The notes: a model not told the origin generated them from the letters alone. Counted from the first letter of the stretch, positions 1-8,875 are shown. The stretch is 45,549 bases of DNA from an uncultured Verrucomicrobiota bacterium (GCA_903825435.1 CAIKAP010000129.1:1-45549), one strand, 5' to 3'. Numbers and translations: made by a program.

Positions 1-42
1 AGCATCCTCGGCGTGCCGAAACTACTGTTGGCGGTGAGCTGA
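1..42 (+). CDS. possible C-terminal tail of an upstream gene (partial)
   Basis: Frame 1 is open from the window edge to a TGA at 40-42 and would encode the last 13 residues of a protein that begins outside the window. Nothing can be said about its function. The hairpin that overlaps the stop codon is the only support that a gene ends here, so this is a weak call. Confidence 0.25.
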   Translation, partial: SILGVPKLLLAVS

Positions 43-55
43 GTCCGCCGCCAAC
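27..55 (+). terminator. hairpin around the stop codon of the partial upstream gene
   Basis: An 8-bp perfect inverted repeat (GTTGGCGG at 27-34, CCGCCAAC at 48-55) encloses a 13-base loop containing the TGA at 40-42. No clear T-run follows, so it is at best a weak intrinsic terminator. Confidence 0.25.
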
Positions 56-433
56 ACAAAACCACACCGAATCATGAATCAAACCTCATTCCCGAACGCC
101 AACCTCACCGCAGCGCTTCAGTTTTCACACAGTCTCTCGTTTCAGCGCAACTCCCTGTCAAAAGAGGAGTTAAAGGCTGAATCGGACCAGCTTTTAGCTC
201 ATACGGAGTAGTTATTTGCTCGTCCGGAGCAGTTCGGAGCTTGTTCCGATCAGCCCGATAGCTCATTCGGATCGGCTCTGGACTGAAACGCATCAGCTCG
301 GAGCCTCTCCCCCCGACCTCAATCCTTTGCCGCATATCCTGCCGCGCCAACCTCTGAGCCGAGTGGCATCTCGCGGTATAGGGCGCGCGCAATTTAATCA
401 ATACTTTTCGCTAAACTTTTCGCAAACTGGACA
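43..433. other. intergenic region without a credible gene
   Basis: About 390 bases separate the partial left-edge gene from gmhB. The open frames here (105-401 minus, 216-692 plus) have no recognisable protein features, and the latter runs antisense through gmhB. The only structure seen is a degenerate 21-bp periodic repeat at 175-300, listed separately. Confidence 0.5.
175..300. repeat. degenerate 21-bp tandem repeat, about six units
   Basis: Units begin near 175, 196, 217, 238, 260 and 281. Each reads roughly GCTC-N2-TCGGA-N-CAG followed by a T/C/G-rich end; a possible seventh, weaker unit begins near 154. The 21-base period equals that of the much longer GC-rich array at 28404-28884, although the consensus differs. 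The period matches seven codons or two helical turns. No reading frame through it looks like a protein. Confidence 0.55.
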
Positions 434-970
434 CTACGCCAGAATCCAGTCGGCGGCGGCGTTCATGTCCTTGGCGACGTGGTCGGGTTTGGTCTTGCTC
501 TCGGCCAGCGTCTCCGCACCGGCGCCGGTGAGGACGAGGATTGTCTGCGTGCCGGCGTTGTGGCCGGTGTTGATGTCGCTGGGACGGTCACCAATCATGA
601 AGCAACGCGAGAGATCGAGGTCGAACTCCTTCGCGGCGTCACGGAGCGATTTCGGTTTCGGTTTCCGACAGTCGCAGTTGTCGTCGGGATGATGCGGACA
701 GACGTAGTAGCGGTCAATGCGGACGCCGTGCGCGTCGAACAGTTTATCGAGGTGGGCGTGGACGACCTCGACATCCTGGCGCGTGAAGAAACCGCGTCCG
801 ACGCCGGACTGGTTGGTGACGACGAGCAGTTTGTAGCCGGCCTGTTGGAGGCGCTTCAGCGCGGTGAACGCGGCGGAGATGATGCCGACGCGGTCGAGCT
901 GGCCGACATAGTTGGTGTCCTCCATGAGGACGCCATCGCGGTCGAGGAACACGGCTCGTTTGTTTTTCAT
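434..970 (-). CDS. gmhB: D-glycero-D-manno-heptose 1,7-bisphosphate 7-phosphatase (HAD family)
   Basis: This 178-residue cytosolic HAD phosphatase removes the C7 phosphate of D,D-heptose 1,7-bisphosphate in ADP-heptose synthesis for the LPS inner core. It shows HAD motif I (FLDRDGV, Asp10 and Asp12), motif II (VVTNQSGVG), the zinc loop typical of GmhB (CPHHPDDNCDC) followed by RKPKP, and motif III (MIGDRPSDI). The length is usual for the family. The start chosen at 970 puts the DxD motif ten residues in; an upstream ATG at 1018 would add 16 residues without family character. The gene stands alone, 58 bp downstream of the 699-residue hypothetical gene. Confidence 0.92.
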   Translation of the reverse strand: MKNKRAVFLDRDGVLMEDTNYVGQLDRVGIISAAFTALKRLQQAGYKLLVVTNQSGVGRGFFTRQDVEVVHAHLDKLFDAHGVRIDRYYVCPHHPDDNCDCRKPKPKSLRDAAKEFDLDLSRCFMIGDRPSDINTGHNAGTQTILVLTGAGAETLAESKTKPDHVAKDMNAAADWILA

Positions 971-1028
971 GCGGCGCGCATTGTACGCAGAAACATGCCG
1001 CCTGCAAGCCTGACCCATCGCGGATCCG

Positions 1029-3128
1029 CTATTTGAATTTCTGGACCCAGCCGGATTTCGGCAACACGCCGGGTAGTAGTTGCTCGATCGAGCCGAAGTA
1101 CAAGCCCGCCAGCAATGCCACCAGCAGGATGCCGTAGAGGATCGCGCGGTTGCGGCCGGTTTTCTTCTCGGCGAATGGGTCCACCAAGTCGCGTCGCGCC
1201 CCCGTCGGTAATGTGGCCACGCCGGTCAGCGTGGCGCCGAACGGGACGTTGATCTTGCCCTTGGCGTTCAAGGCCCAGCCGTTGGCATCGAGGATCGGGC
1301 CGAGGTTGCGTTTGCGCAGTTTCAGCCACGCGATAATCGTCGAGGGAATCGAAATGGCCAGCATGATGCCGACAATCGCTACCGGCATCTGCCAGAGCGG
1401 CAGCTTCGTAAACGCCGCGAAGATTCCGCCGAGCGCGGCCAGCAACGTCGTCAACACCAGCCCGATCGCCGCCAACATGCCGGGATCCACTTTCTTCGGT
1501 GGCGGAGGTGGTGGCGGTGGAGGCGGCACCCCACCGGCGGTCGTGGCGGCGGCAGTCTGCAGGTTGGATTGTGCGCTGGCGTCGGCGGCGGCGGCGCGTT
1601 TGGCGACTTGTTCCTCGATCATCCGGAGGAATTTTTTATACGGCGCCCAGAACGCCTGTCGGATGCTGATCGGGTTGTCGATCAACTTTGTCACGGTGGC
1701 GTCCCAGTCACGTCCCTGACGGTCGTAGAAGATGCCGTTGCGACCCACCATCATGTTATCGGAGTCGCCGCCGGTGAACGCGGCGACGATCTGGCGTCGC
1801 TCGCCCGTGGAGCGGCGGACGCAATCGCAATATGCGAGATACGTTCCCGCCAGCGCCGCCATCACGGCGTGTTTGGCCGGGTCCTCGACGCCGAGGCAGA
1901 GTTCGCAGCTTCGCTGGTCGAGGTAGAGCGTGCCAGCCTGGAAGATGGCCTTGTTCTTGCGCCCATAGAAATCGTGAAACGCGACGAAGTTGTGGAGCAA
2001 CTTCACCAAGTCGCGGTGGTAACGGACGAGCCGGTCGACAGCGGCGATGGCGTTGAACTCGTGTTCCAGCGACTTGTCGCGAGCGATAAGCGCCGCGATG
2101 TTCTCCTTCGCTTTGCCGGCGAGGATTTCGCGGATGCGCGCGACGCCGAGTTTCTCGACGACCGCACCGGTCTTGGCAGCGGACCAAATCTCGTACGGGG
2201 CGAGTTTCGCGACGAGCGCGACCCACTCGGCCTCAGTCAGCGCAGTCTTGCCGCCGGTGAACGGCGCCAGCGCAGCGAGTGCGTCGGCCCAGGCCGGGTT
2301 GACGCCGACGGCGAGCGGAAGTGGTTGGCCCGCCTCAATGCGCGCGAGCGGCAGCCCGGCGATCTCCCCGGCCGCGATGAGCCGGTCGGTCTCCTGTTTG
2401 TAAAGCATCTCGAACGCGCGCGGATCGAACGCGGCAAACCGGCACCGGGTGAAATACTCGTCCACTTTCGTTTTCACCGTACGGACCGCGGCGGCAGCGG
2501 CGGGCGTCGCGTCGCCGAGCGGCTGAACAGCCTTGCTCGACCAGTCGGCGAACGCCGCCGCCTCGGTGAAGAACTGGTCGAGCTTCGCCTGGTTGACACC
2601 GGGTTTGCCGCTGCGGTCGGTCTCGGCGCCGAGACAGGCAATGATGTCGGAGATGACGGCCTTGGTGGCGCCTTCGCTGGCGGCGTCGGCAGGGACGATG
2701 CCGTCGCCGTTGAAGTTTGTGGTGGCGAGAATCTTCGTGGTGTCGGTCGTGTCGGCAACGCTAATAGCGTCGGTGGCGGGCTTGCCGAGGTTGGCGAGGA
2801 TTTGTTTTACCGAGGCGAGCAACTGCGGGTCGGCGATGGCCGCCAGCGGCAACGATTCGCTGCCGGCGAACAGGTCGTCGGGGTTCTTCAGGCTGGCGAC
2901 GGCCCATTTCGTCGCGGCGAGGATCTCTGGAGCTCGAATGCGACCGTCCTTGTCGGTGTCAATCAACGCCAGCGTCTTCGCGTCGAACTCCAGACCCTGC
3001 GTCGGGCAGGCGAGTGCGACCCAGAGTTTCTGGTCGAGCTGGTCGAGGTTGGCAAGGTCGTCTCCGGTTTCCAATTTGACCTGATCAAACCCACCGGCGC
3101 GGAAGAATTTCCAGACATGTTCTTGCAT
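1029..3128 (-). CDS. large EF-hand-like protein with poly-proline linker and C-terminal membrane segments, function unknown
   Basis: The product has 699 residues and I do not recognise its family beyond motifs. A canonical EF-hand-type loop (DTDKDGRIRAPE) lies near residue 56 and a weaker one (NFNGDGIVPAD) near 140, so calcium binding is plausible. The middle is alpha-helical and charged, with a Cys cluster (CELC then CDC) near residues 405-440. An uninterrupted run of ten prolines near 545 leads to two adjacent hydrophobic segments (about 558-612), a soluble stretch, and a last membrane segment near 668-690. The start at 3128 is supported by an AAGGAGAA ribosome site a few bases upstream. 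It is divergent from zwf with a 114-bp gap. The layout suggests a large domain anchored by a C-terminal membrane hairpin; no role is assigned. Confidence 0.8.
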   Translation of the reverse strand: MQEHVWKFFRAGGFDQVKLETGDDLANLDQLDQKLWVALACPTQGLEFDAKTLALIDTDKDGRIRAPEILAATKWAVASLKNPDDLFAGSESLPLAAIADPQLLASVKQILANLGKPATDAISVADTTDTTKILATTNFNGDGIVPADAASEGATKAVISDIIACLGAETDRSGKPGVNQAKLDQFFTEAAAFADWSSKAVQPLGDATPAAAAAVRTVKTKVDEYFTRCRFAAFDPRAFEMLYKQETDRLIAAGEIAGLPLARIEAGQPLPLAVGVNPAWADALAALAPFTGGKTALTEAEWVALVAKLAPYEIWSAAKTGAVVEKLGVARIREILAGKAKENIAALIARDKSLEHEFNAIAAVDRLVRYHRDLVKLLHNFVAFHDFYGRKNKAIFQAGTLYLDQRSCELCLGVEDPAKHAVMAALAGTYLAYCDCVRRSTGERRQIVAAFTGGDSDNMMVGRNGIFYDRQGRDWDATVTKLIDNPISIRQAFWAPYKKFLRMIEEQVAKRAAAADASAQSNLQTAAATTAGGVPPPPPPPPPPKKVDPGMLAAIGLVLTTLLAALGGIFAAFTKLPLWQMPVAIVGIMLAISIPSTIIAWLKLRKRNLGPILDANGWALNAKGKINVPFGATLTGVATLPTGARRDLVDPFAEKKTGRNRAILYGILLVALLAGLYFGSIEQLLPGVLPKSGWVQKFK

Positions 3129-3200
3129 GATGTTCTCCTTACCTATAGACGTGTTTATTAAACCACAGGCTGCGGGTTTCGCAACCCCATAGACGATGCT

Positions 3201-3228
3201 TTGACTACGGAGTGCGCTGTGCTAATTT
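3201..3228 (+). promoter_or_regulatory. possible sigma-70-type promoter of zwf
   Basis: TTGACT at 3201-3206 and TAATTT at 3223-3228 are separated by 16 bases. If used, transcription would start about 8 bases before the zwf ATG at 3243, leaving almost no leader; no Shine-Dalgarno sequence is visible there. Based on motif match only. Confidence 0.3.
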
Positions 3229-3242
3229 GCGACAGCGCGCTT

Positions 3243-4772
3243 ATGGAAATCCCTTTTTCTGACAACCCGTTCCGCGACGGACAAATCTCGCGGCGTTCGC
3301 CGGAGCCGTGTGCGCTGGTTATTTTCGGCGCGACGGGCGATCTGACCCGGCGCAAGCTCGTGCCGGCGATCTACAATCTCGCCCACGAAGGTCAACTTCC
3401 CGCCGGGTTCGCCATCGTCGCGTTCGCGCGCCGGCCGAAAACGACCGAGGAGTTCCGCGCGGAGATGCGCGCGGCGGTCGAGCAGTTCTCCCGGTTCCCG
3501 CTCAACGCCGGCGTCTGGGACGCGCTGGCGGCGGGCATCGTGTATCACCGGTCGGAATTCGCCGCGCCGGAGGAATACGCGGCGTTGCGGGAGACGCTGG
3601 CGCAACTGGATCGCCGCCGCAACACGTCGGGGCGCCGGTTGTTTTACCTGGCGTGCGCGCCTTCGGAGTTTGCGACGGTCATCGAGCAGCTTGGCGCGGC
3701 GGGGCTGGTCGAGCCGCGCGGACCGCAGCGGATCATCGTGGAGAAACCGTTCGGGACCGACTTGCCGAGCGCGCGAGAGTTGAACCGGGTGGTGACGGGT
3801 GTGTTCGACGAGTCGCAGGTTTTTCGCATCGACCATTATCTCGGCAAGGAAACGGTCCAGAACATCCTGTCGCTGCGGTTTGCGAACGCGATCTTCGAGC
3901 CGCTCTGGAACCAGAAGTACGTGGACCACGTCCAGATCACCGTCGCCGAATCGCTCGGCGTCGAGACGCGCGGCGCGTTTTACGAGCGGGCGGGAGCGTT
4001 GCGCGACATGGTCTCGAACCACATGATGCAGCTCTTGGCGCTTACCGCGATGGAGTCGCCGTCGTCGCTCGCCGCCGAGGACATCCGCAACGAAAAGGTC
4101 AAACTGCTCCGCGCCATCCGCCCGATTTCGCCGGCGTCCGTCGGCGACTGCACTGTCTGCGGCCAATACGCGCGCGGCACCATCGGCGGCAAACTCGTCG
4201 CCGGCTACCGCGACGAGCCGAACGTCGCGCCCGATTCCGCCACCGAGACCTACGTCGCGCTCCATCTTCACCTCGACAACTGGCGCTGGGCGGGCGTGCC
4301 ATTTTATCTACGCCACGGCAAGCGGCTCCCGAAACAGACCGCCGAGATCGCCGTCCAGTTCAAGCCATCGCCGCCGGTCCTGTTCGCCGCCGCCAGCGCG
4401 GTGCCGTTGCAGCCGAACGTGCTCGCGCTGCGGATCCAGCCCGACGAAGGCATCGCGATCCGAATGAACGCCAAGGTGCCCGGCACGACGCTCAACATCC
4501 AGCCGGTTAAGATGGATTTCCCGTACGGCGGCAGTTTCGGTGACAGCTCGCCCGACGCCTACGAACGGCTCCTGCACGACGCTATCGCGGACGACTCAAC
4601 GTTGTTCCTGCGCGGCGACGAAGTCGAATGCACCTGGGCACTCACTGATTCCATCCGCGCCGGCTGGGAAACGAACCGGGCCGAACCGGCGTTCTACGAA
4701 GCCGGCAGTTGGGGGCCGCGCGAAGCCGACGAGATGCTGGAGCGCGACGGACGCCAGTGGAGACGACCGTGA
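3243..4772 (+). CDS. zwf: glucose-6-phosphate 1-dehydrogenase
   Basis: The enzyme oxidises glucose 6-phosphate to 6-phosphogluconolactone, producing NADPH at the entry of the oxidative pentose phosphate pathway in the cytosol. It has 509 residues, the usual length. The dinucleotide loop reads FGATGDLTRRKL, the substrate/active-site block reads RIDHYLGKETVQN with the catalytic His/Lys pair, and EKPFGTD is also present. The start at 3243 (MEIPFSDNP) is preferred over an ATG-less upstream extension of the frame because the sequence before it overlaps the likely promoter. It overlaps opcA by 4 bp (GTGA), so the two are translationally coupled. Confidence 0.97.
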   Translation: MEIPFSDNPFRDGQISRRSPEPCALVIFGATGDLTRRKLVPAIYNLAHEGQLPAGFAIVAFARRPKTTEEFRAEMRAAVEQFSRFPLNAGVWDALAAGIVYHRSEFAAPEEYAALRETLAQLDRRRNTSGRRLFYLACAPSEFATVIEQLGAAGLVEPRGPQRIIVEKPFGTDLPSARELNRVVTGVFDESQVFRIDHYLGKETVQNILSLRFANAIFEPLWNQKYVDHVQITVAESLGVETRGAFYERAGALRDMVSNHMMQLLALTAMESPSSLAAEDIRNEKVKLLRAIRPISPASVGDCTVCGQYARGTIGGKLVAGYRDEPNVAPDSATETYVALHLHLDNWRWAGVPFYLRHGKRLPKQTAEIAVQFKPSPPVLFAAASAVPLQPNVLALRIQPDEGIAIRMNAKVPGTTLNIQPVKMDFPYGGSFGDSSPDAYERLLHDAIADDSTLFLRGDEVECTWALTDSIRAGWETNRAEPAFYEAGSWGPREADEMLERDGRQWRRP

Positions 4773-5815
4773 GCGACGCGCTCGACACTTTCACCGCGGG
4801 CACGTCCGCGACGGTGGACGTGGCGCAGATCGAACGCCAGTTGCGCGTGCTCTGGCAACAGGGCGGCCAGACTGTGTCGCGCGCCTGCCTGTTCAACCTC
4901 GTTGTCTGGTGCGAATCAGAAACCGACCGCGACCGGGTCGGCGCGACGATCAGCGAGTTGACCAGCCGTCATCCGTGCCGGGCCATCGTCCTGTTCGCCG
5001 AGCCGGCGCGCGCTGAATCGTCGCTCGACGCTTCCATCGCCGCGCACTGCCACCTTGCCGGCGGCGGACGTAAACAGGTTTGCTGCGAACAAATTTCGCT
5101 GCACGCGGGCGGCGCTGCGGTGTCGCAACTGGCGCCAACGGTACTCTCGTTGCTGGAAGGTGATCTGCCAACGGTGTTGTGGTGGCGCGGCAACTTCCTA
5201 GCCCGGGCAGACCAGTTTACCCGGATGCGCGGCGTTGCGGACCGGATCGTTTTCGATTCGGCGCAGTGGCCGGAGCCGGAATGCTGGTTGGCGATGCTCG
5301 CCGCCGAAATCCACGAACCGCCTCCGCCGGTGTTCGCCGACTTGAACTGGTTGCGGCTGAAGCTGTGGCGGAAATTGACGACGGATTGTTTCGACGAGCC
5401 GGCGGTCCGCGCCGTGCTGCCGCAATTGTGCCGCGTGACGGTGTCGCACGGCGGCGGCGCGGGTGCGCGAATGCGGGCGTTGTTGTACGCCGGCTGGGTG
5501 GCGATGGAATTGGGCTGGCCGGCCAAAATCGCGATGGAACGCGTCATGTTCCGGAAATGTTCCGGCCACGATGTCGCCGATGTCGGCATCGAGTCGGTTG
5601 AGTTGGAGGCGGACGGCGCGCTGGTCCGGCTGCAAAAAGATTTTGCCGAGCACACGGCGACGGCGGTGGCGACGTTGCCGGAGCTGTGCAGTCTGCCGCG
5701 CAAACAGGCGTTCGCGCCGTTGACGGAGGCGATGTTGATGTCGCAGGAGTTCGACCACGCGGCGCCGCACACGGCGTACGCGCGGGCGCTGATGTTGGCG
5801 TCGATTCTGGCGTAG
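4769..5815 (+). CDS. opcA: glucose-6-phosphate dehydrogenase assembly protein OpcA
   Basis: OpcA is an allosteric/assembly partner of Zwf, known from cyanobacteria and actinobacteria and present elsewhere next to zwf. The 348-residue product shows the family block LPTVLWWRG and the typical C-terminal sugar-phosphate-dehydrogenase-assembly region. The GTG at 4769 overlaps the zwf TGA and is the most likely start; a GTG at 4757 is an alternative. A copy of the dispersed 27-bp repeat (5540-5566) is read in frame here and contributes the residues MFRKCSG, apparently without breaking the gene. No further pentose phosphate gene follows. Confidence 0.88.
   Translation: MSDALDTFTAGTSATVDVAQIERQLRVLWQQGGQTVSRACLFNLVVWCESETDRDRVGATISELTSRHPCRAIVLFAEPARAESSLDASIAAHCHLAGGGRKQVCCEQISLHAGGAAVSQLAPTVLSLLEGDLPTVLWWRGNFLARADQFTRMRGVADRIVFDSAQWPEPECWLAMLAAEIHEPPPPVFADLNWLRLKLWRKLTTDCFDEPAVRAVLPQLCRVTVSHGGGAGARMRALLYAGWVAMELGWPAKIAMERVMFRKCSGHDVADVGIESVELEADGALVRLQKDFAEHTATAVATLPELCSLPRKQAFAPLTEAMLMSQEFDHAAPHTAYARALMLASILA
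5540..5566 (+). repeat. dispersed 27-bp repeat, copy inside opcA
   Basis: This 27-base sequence is identical to those at 33201-33227 and 39522-39548. Its core is TGTTCCGG-AAA-TGTTCCGG (5547-5565). Unlike the other two copies it lies within a coding region. Confidence 0.85.
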
Positions 5816-5891
5816 GGATGAGCGTGAAGATTCTGACTCCTGCTGGTGATGTCACGACGGTTAAATTGCTCTTAGCGTTTTCGACCACCTC

Positions 5892-6149
5892 TTGCCGTCT
5901 GATTCTCAAGCAATAACGGACCCGAAACTGAAAATCGTCAGTTTGGCGCGGCAATCAAGTGACCCAATTATAGTGAACGACCTAGTCTCGCGTCCGGGTT
6001 CTACTGCCGAGACTGGAAGATTCTTCAATCGTAGTTTTATCAATTACGTTCGAACACTTTGGGATGTGGATGAAGCAGCGAATCGGAATGAGAGCCTCAA
6101 GCGAGCAATAGCGGCCTTGAAGCACTTCAAACCGGTGATAGTGCCGTGA
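5892..6149 (+). CDS. 85-residue orphan ORF, hypothetical
   Basis: The product is unrecognised. It has no signal peptide or membrane segment. Its TGA (6147-6149) overlaps a GTG that begins the restriction-helicase remnant, an arrangement typical of coupled genes. It may therefore be a small partner or the surviving tail of a gene of the same lost restriction locus. Base composition is visibly more AT-rich than zwf-opcA, in keeping with acquired DNA. No ribosome site stands out. It could equally be a chance ORF in decayed sequence. Confidence 0.4.
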   Translation: MPSDSQAITDPKLKIVSLARQSSDPIIVNDLVSRPGSTAETGRFFNRSFINYVRTLWDVDEAANRNESLKRAIAALKHFKPVIVP

Positions 6150-6460
6150 GCACCACCATCAAACATCTGATTGTCAACTCGCCCCATAAGGAGCCGAAGT
6201 ACCATTGGCTCTATCACCGCGAGACGCGGTCGTTTTCGTTGTAGGAGGGGCGGCGGCTTGCCGGTTACGTCACCGCCACGGAAGCCTCGAAGTCGTTTGA
6301 CGACCCGGGACATTTCATCCCGATCGAGTTGGTGAAGCAGATTCGTCCGCGCATGCAGAAGTGGCGGGTCGCCTTCGCTGACGGCGAGGTCGCCGTGGAC
6401 GGAAGCGGGTTGGGAGTTGGCAACGGCCGGTTCGCTTGGTGCCGTTGCCGGCAAGCGTGA
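6146..6460 (+). pseudogene. N-terminal remnant of a type III-like restriction helicase (Res/BPTD_3080-like)
   Basis: Read from the GTG at 6146, the frame shows the N-terminal signature of DEAD/DEAH restriction helicases of this family as I recall it: LIVNSPHKEP, YHRETRSF, EGRRLAGYVTAT, SFDDPGHF, then QIRPRMQKW. An in-frame TAG at 6242-6244 interrupts it. After about residue 70 the resemblance is lost and the frame ends at 6458-6460, directly against the nuoEF stop on the other strand. A full-length protein would have roughly 900-1000 residues, so the helicase and nuclease domains are gone. Family assignment rests on remembered motif similarity only. Confidence 0.65.
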
Positions 6461-8875
6461 TCATACTCGCACTCTCACCAACGGTTCGATGCCGTGTTTC
6501 TCGTGGTGATGGCTCGGGCATTTTTGTCCGGCGCTCTCGATGAAAATCGCTTCGACGGGACAATCCGTGCGGCAAACATCGCAGCGCGTGCATTTCTCCG
6601 TGTCAATTTTGTGGCGCTGGTACGGCGTGACGGCGATGGCGTCGGCCGGACAATGTTGTGCGCAGATGGTACAACCAGTGCAGTTATCCTGGACGACGTA
6701 CTTTATCAGCGGCTTGCATTTACCGGCGGGACAACGACCGTTGATGTGCGCATCGTACTCGTCGCGGAAATACCGGAGCGTCGTCAATACCGGATTCGGC
6801 GCGGTGCGACCGAGGCCGCAGATGCTGCCTTGCGCGGTAAACGCGGCGAGACGTTGGAGTTCTTCGATGTCGCGCGCCGAACCTTTACCGTTGCAAAGGC
6901 GGTCGAGAATTTCCCACATCCGCGTCGTGCCGATCCGGCAGAACGTACACTCGCCGCACGACTCGGCTTTGAGGAACGACATGAAATAGCGCGCGACGTC
7001 CACCATACAATCATCCTCGTCGAGCACAACAAGTCCGCCCGAACCCATGATTGCTCCGGCGGCGACGAGCGCTTCGTAATCGACGGGCGTGTCGGCGAGC
7101 GACGCGGGAATACAACCACCGGACGGGCCGCCGATTTGGACGGCTTTGAGGCGTTTGTTGTCGGGAATGCCGCCGCCGATTTCTTCGACGATTTGCCGGA
7201 TGGTAATGCCCATCGGCACTTCAATGAGGCCGGTGCGATTAATTTTACCGGCGAGCGCGAAAACTTTTGTACCTTTGCTTTTCTCGGTGCCTAGCGCGGC
7301 AAATGTTCCGGCTTTGTTCCGGATGATCCACGGCAACATCGTCAACGTCTCGACGTTGTTGATGAGCGTCGGTCGGCCCCAAAGTCCGAGGTCGGCAGGG
7401 AACGGCGGCTTGAGTCGCGGAATGCCGCGTTTACCTTCGATGGATTCGATGAGCGCGGTTTCTTCGCCGCAAACGAACGCGCCTGCGCCTTCAAAAATTT
7501 TCAGGCGGAAATCTTTTCCGAGGAACGCGCGTTCTTCGAGCAATCGCATCGCCTCGCGTAATCGCGTCACGGCGCGCGGATATTCGGCGCGAACGTAAAT
7601 GTAACCTTCGGTCGCACCGACGGCGTGACCGGCGATGAGCATTCCCTCGACGAGCCGGAACGGAAACGATTCCATCAGCATCCGATCCATGAACGCGCCG
7701 GGATCGCCTTCATCGCCGTTGGCGATAATGTATTTGAGGCCGTCAGGCGATGCTGCGTTGCGGACGCGCTGCCATTTTACGCCGGTCGGAAAACCAGCGC
7801 CGCCGCGTCCGCGCAATCCGCTCGCGATAATCTCGGCAATGACCTCTTCCGGTTTGCGACTGAGCGCAATGGTCAGCGATTTGAAACCGCCGTGCGCGAG
7901 ATATTCGTCGAGGTCGAGCGGATCCATTTCGCCGAAACCTTCCGTCGCGACGCGGACTTGCCGGTCCATAAACGCGACGACCGGAGTTGCCGCGATGTCG
8001 AGCGTGTGTTTTGCGACGCGCTCCGCGCCGTTCTGCGCGGTGACGAGTTCCTCCAGTTTGCGGTCGGCCCAACGAACGATGCGCCGCGTAAAACTGGTCG
8101 GACGGAAATGTCGGCGTACAATCGCCTCGGCGTCGTCGGGTTCGACCTTCGCGTAAAATGCTGCCGGTTTATTCGGCAACCGGACTTCGACGATCGGTGT
8201 TTGATGACACATACCGACGCAACCGACGCGTTTCACCGGCACATCGAGTCCGAAATTTTTCACCGTGTCGCGGAGCAGATGAAAAAGTTCGTCACTCCCT
8301 TTTGCCATGCAACACGAGCCGAGGCCGACGCGAATCTCCGGAACATTGAGGTCGTTGTTCCGGCGGCAAAGCACGGCGTCAACGTCAGCGATGGTTTCGT
8401 GTCGCGTCGCGCGGAAATCCTCAATCATCATGCCGACGGTGTCGGGCGCGAGATGACCGTACGTCGCGTGATCAATCATCACAACCGGCGCGAGCGTGCA
8501 ACAACCGAGACACGCGACGCGCTCGACGGTAAACTCGCCGCTCGGACTCGTGTCGTCGCCGAGCGGAATCAGAAGCTCGCGGTTGACGGCGTCGTGAATA
8601 TTTTCCGAAGCTTTCACGTGACAAGCCGTGCCGTGGCAAACGCGCACCATGTGTTGGCCGGTCGGCTTGAAACGGAACTGATGATAAAACGAGCCGACGC
8701 CGACAAGATGCGCGAGACCGATGCCGGTCATTTCGCTGACGCGCCGCAACACTGGGTCGGGAAGATACCGGTACTCTTCCTGGATGCCTTGCAAAATCGG
8801 AATCGTCGCGTCCACACCACGTCCTGTCCGCGCGAGCAGCTTCTCAAGAAAATTATCGTAAGATTCCTGTATCAT
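6461..8875 (-). CDS. NuoE-NuoF fusion, NADH-oxidising flavo-Fe-S subunit with C-terminal ferredoxin
   Basis: The 804-residue protein should take electrons from NADH through FMN into Fe-S clusters. Residues 1-155 form a NuoE-type thioredoxin-like [2Fe-2S] domain (Cys80, Cys85, Cys122, Cys126). A second thioredoxin-like domain follows (Cys188/189, Cys219, Cys223). The NuoF domain has the NADH/FMN glycine loop GLRGRGGAGFPTG (353-365), an SLBB region and the N3 ligands CGECTFC (640-646) plus Cys686. Two [4Fe-4S] ferredoxin motifs (Cys732-742, Cys762-772) close the protein. This is the architecture of HoxF/HndC/HydB-like diaphorases, but no hydrogenase or other Nuo subunit is present. It overlaps the upstream propeller gene by 4 bp (ATGA), so its partners are probably the membrane polyferredoxin and the propeller. 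Confidence 0.93.
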   Translation of the reverse strand: MIQESYDNFLEKLLARTGRGVDATIPILQGIQEEYRYLPDPVLRRVSEMTGIGLAHLVGVGSFYHQFRFKPTGQHMVRVCHGTACHVKASENIHDAVNRELLIPLGDDTSPSGEFTVERVACLGCCTLAPVVMIDHATYGHLAPDTVGMMIEDFRATRHETIADVDAVLCRRNNDLNVPEIRVGLGSCCMAKGSDELFHLLRDTVKNFGLDVPVKRVGCVGMCHQTPIVEVRLPNKPAAFYAKVEPDDAEAIVRRHFRPTSFTRRIVRWADRKLEELVTAQNGAERVAKHTLDIAATPVVAFMDRQVRVATEGFGEMDPLDLDEYLAHGGFKSLTIALSRKPEEVIAEIIASGLRGRGGAGFPTGVKWQRVRNAASPDGLKYIIANGDEGDPGAFMDRMLMESFPFRLVEGMLIAGHAVGATEGYIYVRAEYPRAVTRLREAMRLLEERAFLGKDFRLKIFEGAGAFVCGEETALIESIEGKRGIPRLKPPFPADLGLWGRPTLINNVETLTMLPWIIRNKAGTFAALGTEKSKGTKVFALAGKINRTGLIEVPMGITIRQIVEEIGGGIPDNKRLKAVQIGGPSGGCIPASLADTPVDYEALVAAGAIMGSGGLVVLDEDDCMVDVARYFMSFLKAESCGECTFCRIGTTRMWEILDRLCNGKGSARDIEELQRLAAFTAQGSICGLGRTAPNPVLTTLRYFRDEYDAHINGRCPAGKCKPLIKYVVQDNCTGCTICAQHCPADAIAVTPYQRHKIDTEKCTRCDVCRTDCPVEAIFIESAGQKCPSHHHEKHGIEPLVRVRV
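7304..7322 (+). repeat. TGTTCCGG-N3-TGTTCCGG motif inside the nuoEF gene
   Basis: The two octamers are separated by CTT. This is one of seven copies of the motif in the window, read on the plus strand, antisense to nuoEF. Confidence 0.7.

Noticed and set aside
1569-3161. Plus-strand open frame of 530 codons opposite the EF-hand-like gene
   Set aside because: Antisense shadow; the minus strand has a ribosome site, EF-hand loops and membrane segments.
6461-8875. HoxF/HndC subunit of a NiFe or FeFe hydrogenase operon
   Set aside because: No hydrogenase large or small subunit or maturation gene lies in the window; neighbours are a propeller and a polyferredoxin.
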